NCBI GenBank assembly: GCA_025964065.1
Contig: JAOPZO010000460.1
Location: 1 to 8,274, forward strand
Direction: 5' to 3'
Source: Solirubrobacterales bacterium
Lineage (GTDB): Bacteria; Actinomycetota; Thermoleophilia; Solirubrobacterales; Solirubrobacteraceae
Length of the DNA stretch: 8,274 nt
This document shows positions 1 through 4,896 of the stretch, in pieces. Each line of letters begins with the position of its first letter. The stretch's first letter is position 1. The notes beneath the pieces were generated by a model, which had not been told where the DNA came from, did not search any database, and worked only from the letters and a program-made list of their open reading frames with translations. The translations under genes and the position numbers were made by a program.

Positions 1-15
1 CCCGCGCGACCCCGC

Positions 16-1686
16 TCAGCCGCCGCCCGCGCCGCGCTCGCGGCGCAGCGCCTCGCGGAGCGCCTCGGTGTCCTCGAGGAGCTCGCGCTGGCGGTCAAGC
101 AGCCGCTCGAGCTGATCGTCGACGCTCCGCCCGGCGCCGCCACCCCCGCTCCCGGTCGACCCCGTCGACCCGGTCGCGCCCGTCCCGCCGGCACCCGTGG
201 CGCCCGAGGCCGGCTCCGCGCCCGCCGCGCCGTCGGACGTGCTCCCGTCGGGCAGGCGGCCCGTCTGCAGGTACGTCTGGGTGTCCCGCTCCGCGTTGCG
301 GTCCGTGTCGTTGTTGAAGACCTGGACGAGCTTGTTCGTCTCCGCGTCGACCACGACGGTCTTCGAGACGGAGTTCGCGCTCACGGGGATGATCGAGGTG
401 AGGTAGACGAGGCGCCCGCGGACGAACACGGGCCGCGGCTCGACCACGCGGAAGTTGCCGCCGCCGCCCGGGCCCTGCCCGAAGTCGACCCCCGGGATCG
501 ACACGGCGCGCACGGACTCGAGCGCGCGGCGGTTGCCGCTCAGGGACCGTCCCGGCGGGACCTTCCAGATCCGGACCTTGCCCGTCACCGCGTCCGTGAG
601 GAAGATCGCGCTCGCGGCGAAGGCGCGCCCGTACGGCTCGGCCACCGTCACCCACTGCGGCCCGAGGCCGTTGCGCCCGGCGAAGTCGATGAGATACGGC
701 TGGCGGTTGAGCGCCGTGTCCGTGATCTGCGTCTGGTCCTCGTGCACGAAGAGCTTGTTGAAGATGCCCTTCTTGTACGCGTAGGAGTCCTGCACCGTCC
801 GGGCGAGCGTGTCGGGGTAGATGCGTCCGGTGCCGGCGAGCTCGGGGCGCTTCGCTGCCTCTCCGGGCTCGAGGTCCTCGATCGACCCGTCGGCGGAGAC
901 GACGAACACGCCGCCGAGCACGGGGCGCCGGACGAAGATGCCCTTGCGCTCGACGTACGGGACCATGATCTTCACGCCGTCCGGGGTCCGGATGCCCACG
1001 GGGTCCTGCAGCTCGACGAAGAAGTGCCGCTTCAGCAGGCGCCAGCGGAGGTTGTCGGTCACCTGCAGGCCCGGGGCGACGTCGAGCCGCTCGTCCACCT
1101 GGGTGAGGGAGCGCGCGGTCTGCTCCGCGTCGAGGACGACGAGGCCCTGGCTCTTCTTGGAGAAGGTCCGGAAGAGGCCCTGCGGCGTGCGCAGCGCGGT
1201 CCACTGCAGGCCCCCCCGGGTCCGGACGATGCGGAAGTCGGTGAGGGTCTCCGTGGAGGAGTTGAAGGCGCTCGAGGCGTTCTGCTCGGCGACCTCTCGC
1301 GGCACGAGCCGGACCTGGCCGCCCGCCGGGAGCTGCCCGATCTCCTCGAACGAGGTGTTCTTCGCGAGCGAGCTCGCGATGAGCGCGCCGTTGAACGCGG
1401 ACCCCGCGACGAGCAGGACGAAGGCGATGATCGGGAACGCGACGAGCCGCGGGTCCGGGCGCCGCGGCGTCTGCAGGTCCTCCAGCGTGCGCCACTGCGT
1501 CGAGCGCCGCAGCGCGACGCCGCCCGCGAGGAGCACCACGACCGGCGGCAGCCAGACGATGGGTGAGGTCCAGAACAGGAGCGCGAAGCCGTGCCACATG
1601 GGTCGCACGAGCCAGAGCCCGACGACCACCACGACGGCGAGGAGGGCCAGCGCGGCCTTGGGCGGGGTGACCTGGGGGCGACGCAT
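16..1686 (-). CDS. membrane-anchored protein of unknown function, three N-terminal helices and a large extracytoplasmic domain
   Basis: I do not recognise the family of this 556-residue protein. Three hydrophobic segments lie at about residues 11-28, 34-58 and 82-106. Arginines at the N-terminus and in the 59-81 loop (RRSTQWR, RRPDPR) place those parts in the cytoplasm, so residues 107-556 should be outside the membrane. That part is soluble and beta-rich looking (about 107-465), with short units such as VVVDAETNKLVQVFN (444-458) and FLTDAVTGKVRIWKV (362-376) that may be repeats of one fold. Residues 481-519 are a Gly/Ser/Thr/Ala linker with GATG and GSTGST runs. Residues 521-551 are a charged heptad-like helix, probably a coiled coil. 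The ATG at 1686 is preceded by a TAGCGT box 11 bases upstream and no Shine-Dalgarno. It faces away from all other genes. A cell-envelope role is inferred only from topology. Confidence 0.88.
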   Translation of the reverse strand: MRRPQVTPPKAALALLAVVVVVGLWLVRPMWHGFALLFWTSPIVWLPPVVVLLAGGVALRRSTQWRTLEDLQTPRRPDPRLVAFPIIAFVLLVAGSAFNGALIASSLAKNTSFEEIGQLPAGGQVRLVPREVAEQNASSAFNSSTETLTDFRIVRTRGGLQWTALRTPQGLFRTFSKKSQGLVVLDAEQTARSLTQVDERLDVAPGLQVTDNLRWRLLKRHFFVELQDPVGIRTPDGVKIMVPYVERKGIFVRRPVLGGVFVVSADGSIEDLEPGEAAKRPELAGTGRIYPDTLARTVQDSYAYKKGIFNKLFVHEDQTQITDTALNRQPYLIDFAGRNGLGPQWVTVAEPYGRAFAASAIFLTDAVTGKVRIWKVPPGRSLSGNRRALESVRAVSIPGVDFGQGPGGGGNFRVVEPRPVFVRGRLVYLTSIIPVSANSVSKTVVVDAETNKLVQVFNNDTDRNAERDTQTYLQTGRLPDGSTSDGAAGAEPASGATGAGGTGATGSTGSTGSGGGGAGRSVDDQLERLLDRQRELLEDTEALREALRRERGAGGG

Positions 1687-1696
1687 CCACGGAGCA

Positions 1697-1702
1697 ACGC
1701 TA
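1697..1702 (-). promoter_or_regulatory. -10 box (TAGCGT) of the leftward membrane-protein gene
   Basis: TAGCGT read on the minus strand ends 11 bases before the ATG at 1686, so transcription would start within about 4 bases of the start codon. There is no Shine-Dalgarno in between, which suggests a leaderless or near-leaderless mRNA. The bases following the box (TGCTCC) nearly match those after the box at 3432. No -35 element can be recognised. Confidence 0.5.
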
Positions 1703-1783
1703 GTGGCCGGGGCCCGTGGACGCTCGACCGGGTGGTGACCCGGGCGGGACCGCGTGCACGAGGCGGCGGGCTCCCGGCTCGCC

Positions 1784-1789
1784 TAGCCT
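1784..1789 (+). promoter_or_regulatory. -10 box (TAGCCT) of the MSMEG_0570-family gene
   Basis: TAGCCT lies 29 bases before the TTG start at 1818. Transcription would begin near 1796 and leave a leader of about 22 bases that contains the GGAGGG ribosome binding site. It is the only box of this type in the window with a true leader. It forms a divergent promoter pair with the box at 1697-1702 on the other strand, about 80 bases away. No convincing -35 is visible. Confidence 0.45.
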
Positions 1790-1804
1790 CGCCCCACCCG
1801 ACCC

Positions 1805-1810
1805 GGAGGG
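1805..1810 (+). promoter_or_regulatory. Shine-Dalgarno GGAGGG that sets a TTG start
   Basis: GGAGGG ends 7 bases before TTG 1818, an ideal spacing. The in-frame ATG at 1827 would be 16 bases away, which is too far. This site therefore selects TTG as the start. Confidence 0.75.
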
Positions 1811-1817
1811 AGCTCCC

Positions 1818-2099
1818 TTGCCGCAGATGACCTTCCACGTCCGCTGGCCCGACGGCAGCGCGCAGCAGTGCTACTCGCCGTCGACGGTGGTCGGCGAGCA
1901 CCTCGAGCCCGGGGTCGCCTACGGGCTCGAGGACTTCGTCGCGCGGAGCCGCACGGCCCTGCAGCGCGGCTCGGACCGCGTGGCGGAGCGGTACGGGTCG
2001 CCGTGCTCCGCCGCGGCCGCGACGTTCGCGGCGATCGAGGCGCGCGCCGGGGCCTTCGGCGCCGGGGAGCGCGTGCTCGTCGAGCGCTTCGGCACGTGA
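1818..2099 (+). CDS. MSMEG_0570-family protein (nitrogen starvation response family)
   Basis: This 93-residue protein matches the small MSMEG_0570 family by pattern. It begins MPQMTFHVRWPDGS, followed by CYSPSTVV (18-25), LEPG, a DFVARSR helix (39-45) and a second Cys at 63 (YGSPCSAA). In other bacteria the family usually sits in a conserved cluster with a nitrilase, a radical SAM enzyme, an acetyltransferase and a flavoprotein, and is linked to nitrogen starvation; its biochemical role is unknown. None of those partners is present here. I chose TTG 1818 because GGAGGG lies 7 bases upstream and because the N-terminus MPxM is the family form. The frame is open upstream to an ATG at 1716, but that extension (residues such as GGDPGGTACTRRR) has no family character and would run through the promoter box. 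A 7-bp inverted repeat follows the stop codon directly. Confidence 0.85.
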   Translation: MPQMTFHVRWPDGSAQQCYSPSTVVGEHLEPGVAYGLEDFVARSRTALQRGSDRVAERYGSPCSAAAATFAAIEARAGAFGAGERVLVERFGT

Positions 2100-2127
2100 C
2101 GCCGTCCGGGGACTTGGCACGACGGCG
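2100..2127 (+). terminator. stop-adjacent inverted repeat, possible terminator overlapping the next promoter
   Basis: CGCCGTC (2100-2106) and GACGGCG (2121-2127) are perfect complements around a 14-base loop. The left arm begins at the base after the TGA at 2097-2099. The right arm touches the TAGACT box at 2128. There is no T-tract, which is common for high-GC actinobacteria. It could be a weak terminator, an operator for the downstream promoter, or both. Confidence 0.4.
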
Positions 2128-2133
2128 TAGACT
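2128..2133 (+). promoter_or_regulatory. -10 box (TAGACT) of the 59-residue protein gene
   Basis: TAGACT ends 7 bases before ATG 2140, so the predicted transcription start coincides with the A of the start codon. There is no Shine-Dalgarno. This fits leaderless expression. Confidence 0.5.
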
Positions 2134-2139
2134 CCGGTG

Positions 2140-2319
2140 ATGCCCAAGGTCCCCGCACTGTCCGGCGCAGCACTCCAGGAGGAGCTTCAGCGCGTCGCGG
2201 AAGCACTCGCCGGCAACGACGTGAAGGGCCCTGACCGGCTCGCGCTCCTGCGTCGCCAGGCGACGCTCGGCGATCTCCGCGACGCCCTCGCCCAGCGGGA
2301 GCGCACGGAGCGCTCCTGA
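2140..2319 (+). CDS. small helical protein of unknown function (59 aa)
   Basis: This is a short charged protein with no recognised family. It is predicted to be almost wholly helical: residues 9-24 (GAALQEELQRVAEALA) and 31-57 look like two amphipathic helices separated by GNDVKGPD, which suggests a helical hairpin or coiled-coil dimer. It has no Cys, no signal peptide and no membrane segment. Third-position G+C is roughly 85%, somewhat below the neighbours but well above random non-coding frames here. I prefer ATG 2140 over the overlapping GTG at 2137 because the TAGACT box places the transcript start at 2140. It has its own promoter box and its own downstream hairpin, so it is probably a monocistronic unit between the MSMEG_0570-family gene and tdk. 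Confidence 0.7.
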   Translation: MPKVPALSGAALQEELQRVAEALAGNDVKGPDRLALLRRQATLGDLRDALAQRERTERS

Positions 2320-2352
2320 CCCGGACGGGTCCTCGCCGCCCGGCCGTCCGGG
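2320..2352 (+). terminator. 9-bp stop-adjacent hairpin, probable terminator
   Basis: CCCGGACGG (2320-2328) and CCGTCCGGG (2344-2352) pair perfectly around a 15-base loop. The left arm starts directly after the TGA at 2317-2319 and the right arm ends 8 bases before the tdk promoter box. There is no T-tract. Position and strength fit a GC-type terminator separating the small gene from tdk. Confidence 0.55.
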
Positions 2353-2360
2353 CCCGGCGG

Positions 2361-2366
2361 TAGCGT
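2361..2366 (+). promoter_or_regulatory. -10 box (TAGCGT) of tdk
   Basis: TAGCGT ends 9 bases before ATG 2375, with only C-rich sequence and no Shine-Dalgarno between. The transcript should begin at or within a couple of bases of the start codon. It would drive tdk and the membrane-protein gene 6 bases downstream of it. Confidence 0.55.
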
Positions 2367-2374
2367 CCGCCCCG

Positions 2375-3022
2375 ATGACGCTGATCGAGCACCGGTCGTC
2401 CCCTGCCGTGGAGCTGGCCGCCCGCCATCGCCGGTCCCTGCAGGCCGCGTCCGCGCGGCTGGAGGTCATCTGCGGGTGCATGTTCTCCGGGAAGTCCGAG
2501 GAGCTGATCCGCCGGCTGGTCCGCGCGGACATCGGCCGCCAGCGCGTCGTGGCCGTCAAGCCCGCGATCGACCGGCGCTACAGCGCCGGGGCGATCGCGT
2601 CCCACGCCGGGCGCCAGTGGCCGTGCGCGGCCGTCGCGGACACCGCGGAGATCGCGCACCTCGTCACCGAGCACGACGCGCAGGTCCTCGGCATCGAGGA
2701 GGCGCAGTTCTTCGACGCGGGCCTCGTCGACGTCGTGCGCCGGCTCGTCGACGGCGGCGTCCGCGTGATCTGCGCCGGGCTCGACCTGGACGCCCTGGGC
2801 CGCCCGTTCGGCCCGATGCCCGCGCTCGCGTGCGAGGCCGAGCAGGTCACGAAGCTCACCGCGGTCTGCATGGTCTGCTCCGCGGACGCCTCCCGCTCCC
2901 AGCTCCTGGTGGACGGCGAGCCCGTGCCGTGGCAGGACGGGCCGCTCATCAACGTGGGGGGCGCCGAGGCCTACGAGGCCCGCTGCCGCACCTGCTTCAC
3001 CGTGCCCGACCGGCCGGCGTAG
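2375..3022 (+). CDS. tdk: thymidine kinase, type II (TK1-like)
   Basis: Phosphorylates thymidine to dTMP with ATP in the cytosol (pyrimidine salvage). The 215-residue protein carries the type II signatures in order: P-loop GCMFSGKS (34-41; K40), the motif IEEAQFF (107-113) with E109 as the expected catalytic base, GLDLDALGRPFGPMP (135-149), the AEQVTKLTAVC segment leading to the first zinc pair C165/C168, and VGGAEAYEARCRTC (194-207) with Y200 and the second zinc pair C204/C207. Two things are unusual. The P-loop begins about residue 34, roughly 25 residues later than in compact homologues, because of a basic helical N-terminal extension. The usual Asp before the catalytic Glu (DEAQFF) is Glu here. 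ATG 2375 is chosen because a TAGCGT box lies 9 bases upstream. The stop is 6 bases before a membrane-protein gene, probably the same transcript. Confidence 0.95.
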   Translation: MTLIEHRSSPAVELAARHRRSLQAASARLEVICGCMFSGKSEELIRRLVRADIGRQRVVAVKPAIDRRYSAGAIASHAGRQWPCAAVADTAEIAHLVTEHDAQVLGIEEAQFFDAGLVDVVRRLVDGGVRVICAGLDLDALGRPFGPMPALACEAEQVTKLTAVCMVCSADASRSQLLVDGEPVPWQDGPLINVGGAEAYEARCRTCFTVPDRPA

Positions 3023-3028
3023 GCGCGG

Positions 3029-3415
3029 ATGGGCAAGCGCAGTCGCGCCCGGGCGCAGGAGCAGACCGGCGTCCGCCAGACGAGAGAGGTGCGCCGCCCG
3101 GCGGCCCCGCCGCCGAAGCAGCGCGCCCAGCTCGGCCCGGTGCGCCGGACGCTGACCGCGTACCTGCTCGGCGCGCTGCTGCTCGGGGTGCTCACGCTCG
3201 CCGGGATCGTGGTGCTCGGCGGCACGCTCGGGCCCTTCATCACGCTCGCCGTCGTCGTGCTGGCGGCAGGCCTGCTGCACCGGGCAGCCACCCTCCGCCT
3301 GGCTCCCGCGGAGCTCACGAACGAGGACCGGCTGATCCAGACGATGGCCGGCGGCATGCTCGTGCTCTCGGTCGTCCTCGCGGCGGCCGGCGCGGTGCTC
3401 TCGCTGGTGGCGTAG
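3029..3415 (+). CDS. small three-helix membrane protein, unknown function
   Basis: I do not recognise the family of this 128-residue protein. Residues 1-41 are a soluble, strongly basic tail (GKRSRARAQ, PPPKQR, PVRR) with a Pro-rich patch, likely cytoplasmic. Hydrophobic segments follow at about 43-64, 67-85 and 105-127. The loop between the second and third segments (86-104) is amphipathic and contains LTNEDRLIQTM. The ATG is 6 bases after the tdk stop. There is no promoter box or good Shine-Dalgarno in that gap, so expression most likely depends on tdk transcription and translational coupling. Nothing in the sequence ties it to nucleotide metabolism. The short distance to a clear downstream promoter marks it as the last gene of the unit. 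Confidence 0.85.
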   Translation: MGKRSRARAQEQTGVRQTREVRRPAAPPPKQRAQLGPVRRTLTAYLLGALLLGVLTLAGIVVLGGTLGPFITLAVVVLAAGLLHRAATLRLAPAELTNEDRLIQTMAGGMLVLSVVLAAAGAVLSLVA

Positions 3416-3431
3416 CACCCCCTGCAGCGGG

Positions 3432-3437
3432 TAGCGT
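3432..3437 (+). promoter_or_regulatory. -10 box (TAGCGT) of the baeRF-family gene
   Basis: TAGCGT ends 7 bases before ATG 3444, so the transcript is predicted to start on the A of the start codon. The spacer CGCTCC lacks a Shine-Dalgarno and closely resembles the spacer after the box at 1697-1702. The preceding intergenic space is only 28 bases. Confidence 0.55.
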
Positions 3438-3443
3438 CGCTCC

Positions 3444-4580
3444 ATGGTCAACGACGTCTCGCAGGATCGCCTCCGCCAGCTCGCCGCGCACCGCAACGGC
3501 GCCGTCCTCTCGCTCTTCCTGGACCTCGATCCGTCGAAGGTGCCCACCGCGCCGGCCCGCCAGTCCGCCGTCGACAACCTCATGCACGAGGCACGACGGG
3601 CGGTGGAGGGCGGCGGCCTCGAGCACGACGCGCTCGTGCGGATGCGCTCGGCGCTGACCGAGATCGAGAGCCGGCTCGAGCCGACCGCGATCCCGGTGGA
3701 GGGTGCCCGGGCGCTCGCGATCTTCGCGCCCGGGCCCGACGGCCCCGTCGACATCCTGCGCCTGCCGCAGCCCATCCCGAACCGCGTCGTGCTCGACGTG
3801 AGCGCCCACGTCGAGCCGCTCCTGCGCCTGGGTGACCGGGCGCGCTGGTGCGTCGCGCTCGTGGACCGCAGCCGCGCGATGTTCCATATCGGCAACGAGG
3901 ACGGCATGCCGCTCGACGGCACGCTCGACGACGACACGAAGGGCCAGCACCAGCAGGGCGGCTGGAGCCAGTCGCGCTACCAGCGCTCCGTCGACAACGA
4001 GGCGCAGGCGCACCTCGAGCACGTCGCCGATGCGCTCTGCGTCGGCCTGCGCGAGGGACGCTTCGACCGGCTGGTCCTCGCGGGGCAGCAGGCCATACGC
4101 TCCGACCTCGAGGCCAAGCTCGACAACGAGGTCAAGGAGCGCTTCCACGGCTGGGTCGACCTCGACCTGTCCTCCGCGGACGCCGAGGCCGTCCGCGCCG
4201 CCGCGCAGCCCGTCATCGTCAAGGCGCGCCGGGAGCACGAGCAGGAGGTCCTCGCGAGGCTCGCCCAGGGCGTCGGCACGCCGGGCGGCCACGGCGTCGG
4301 CGGCCTGCGGACGACGCTCGGCGCGCTCTCGGAGCGACGCGTCGAGACGCTGGTGGTCGACCCGACGCTGCGCTCCCCGGGCTCGCGCTGCCCCTCGTGC
4401 GGGCTGCTCGGGCTCCACCTCGCCGAGTGCCCCGCCGACGGCACGGAGATGCAGCAGCTCGACAACGTCATCGAGGCGGCGGTGGCGCTCGCCTACGAGC
4501 AGGCGGCGCAGGTCGTGCTCCCGGCGCCGTCCGAGGAGCTCGCGGGCGTCGAGGGGATCGGCGCGATCACGCGCTTCTGA
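3444..4580 (+). CDS. baeRF-family (bacterial eRF1/Vms1-like) protein, possible ribosome-rescue factor
   Basis: A 378-residue protein with eRF1-like three-part layout. The N-terminal part (1-125) includes VLSLFLDLDPSKVP (21-34) and the stretch GARALAIFAPG (87-97). The middle domain (about 132-260) holds WCVALVDRSRAMFHIG (135-150) and the loop QGGWSQSRYQR (171-181), followed by a long helix. The GGxxQ arrangement (Q176) occupies the place of the catalytic GGQ of eRF1 or the GxxQ of Vms1. The C-terminal part (about 290-378) contains ETLVVDP, a zinc-ribbon-like CPSCG (316-320) with H325 and C329, and ends GIGAITRF, like the terminal strand of eRF1 domain 3. Known eRF1/Vms1 proteins cleave peptidyl-tRNA at the ribosome; that activity here is inferred, as most bacterial members are untested. 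The closest subfamily is probably baeRF family 10, but this is not certain. The start is set by the TAGCGT box; a hairpin begins right after the stop. hrpA lies downstream. Confidence 0.85.
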   Translation: MVNDVSQDRLRQLAAHRNGAVLSLFLDLDPSKVPTAPARQSAVDNLMHEARRAVEGGGLEHDALVRMRSALTEIESRLEPTAIPVEGARALAIFAPGPDGPVDILRLPQPIPNRVVLDVSAHVEPLLRLGDRARWCVALVDRSRAMFHIGNEDGMPLDGTLDDDTKGQHQQGGWSQSRYQRSVDNEAQAHLEHVADALCVGLREGRFDRLVLAGQQAIRSDLEAKLDNEVKERFHGWVDLDLSSADAEAVRAAAQPVIVKARREHEQEVLARLAQGVGTPGGHGVGGLRTTLGALSERRVETLVVDPTLRSPGSRCPSCGLLGLHLAECPADGTEMQQLDNVIEAAVALAYEQAAQVVLPAPSEELAGVEGIGAITRF

Positions 4581-4604
4581 GGCGCCGCGGCGCGTCGCGG
4601 CGCC
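4581..4604 (+). terminator. strong stop-adjacent hairpin with an alternative overlapping stem, probable terminator
   Basis: GGCGCCGCG (4581-4589) and CGCGGCGCC (4596-4604) form a perfect 9-bp stem with a 6-base loop, starting at the base after the TGA. The left-arm sequence recurs at 4616-4624. The right arm can therefore pair instead with the second copy, giving a 10-bp stem 4595-4604/4616-4625 whose loop can add GGG/CCC pairs. There is no T-tract. It probably ends the baeRF transcript. Confidence 0.6.
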
Positions 4605-4883
4605 CGGGTCGCCCTGGCGCCGCGATGCCCGCAGGTTCACCCTCGAAGCAGCGCCCGTCCGAGGCGCTCCTCCGCCCGGAAGGCCCGCCGGGGCCCCGGC
4701 GCGGCCGGCCCCGTCGGTCCGCCCGGCCCGCGCTAAGACGGCGAGGTGCGCGACGCCGAAGGTCGTCCGGAGGGCCTCGACGGAGGCCCGCGTGGGGCGC
4801 GTGACCAAGCAGTCGCAGGGCACGGGCCGGCGCATCGCCAGGGCGACGCGGATCACGCTGACGGTCGGCCGCTGACGGGCTTC
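4605..4883 (+). other. intergenic stretch before hrpA without a firm gene
   Basis: Apart from the hairpin arms near its left end, this region holds GC-rich short palindromes around 4688-4735, for example GCCGGGGCCCCGGC. No tRNA, repeat array or recognisable coding domain is visible. From about 4735 to 4875 one reading frame shows nearly pure G/C at third positions, which is unusual for empty DNA and leaves room for a very small gene (see the 4792 candidate) or a decayed one. The minus-strand frame with the same periodicity has no stop until deep inside the baeRF gene, so it is unlikely to be a gene. Confidence 0.5.
4792..4875 (+). CDS. candidate tiny basic peptide (27 aa), uncertain
   Basis: GTG 4792 is preceded by GGAGG at 4782-4786 with 5-base spacing, a good ribosome binding site. 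The peptide is 27 residues, very basic (RR, several Arg, one Lys), and ends RITLTVGR before a TGA at 4873. All third positions in the frame are G or C. The peptide resembles no family I know and could be a chance frame or a leader peptide ahead of hrpA, which starts 21 bases later. The evidence is ribosome-site and codon-periodicity only. Confidence 0.22.
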   Translation: MGRVTKQSQGTGRRIARATRITLTVGR

Positions 4884-4889
4884 TAGCCT
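4884..4889 (+). promoter_or_regulatory. -10 box (TAGCCT) of hrpA
   Basis: TAGCCT ends 8 bases before GTG 4897. A GGGAGG at 4890-4895 lies only 1 base from the GTG, too close to act as a normal Shine-Dalgarno, so a leaderless GTG start is more likely. A -35 element is not clear. Confidence 0.5.
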
Positions 4890-4896
4890 GGGAGGC

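Noticed and set aside
742..1738. Two long plus-strand open frames inside the leftward membrane-protein gene
   Set aside because: Their products have skewed composition and no domains, while the minus-strand reading gives a coherent protein with three membrane segments and a matching promoter box.
2114..2130. TTGGCACG resembling the -24 element of a sigma-54 promoter
   Set aside because: The matching -12 TTGC element is absent at the required spacing, and sigma-54 is not expected in this group.
3417..3432. ACCC/GGGT repeat around CTGCAG after the tdk-operon stop as a terminator
   Set aside because: Only four outer base pairs with mismatches; too weak compared with the other stop-adjacent stems.
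1919..3937. A 672-codon open frame on the minus strand
   Set aside because: It overlaps the MSMEG_0570-family gene, the 59-residue gene, tdk, the membrane-protein gene and part of the baeRF gene in antisense, and has no recognisable domain.
3315..4835. Possible minus-strand gene beginning at ATG 4835 with good third-position G/C
   Set aside because: It has no stop until 3315, so it would have to run through the entire baeRF gene, and it would contain a rare TTA codon near 4735. It has no ribosome site or box.
4746..4886. A 46-codon GTG frame with a TAAGAC box 7 bases upstream
   Set aside because: The spacing imitates the local leaderless pattern, but the box lacks the final T and third-position G+C is only about 70%, far below real genes here. 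Its stop also falls in the hrpA promoter box.
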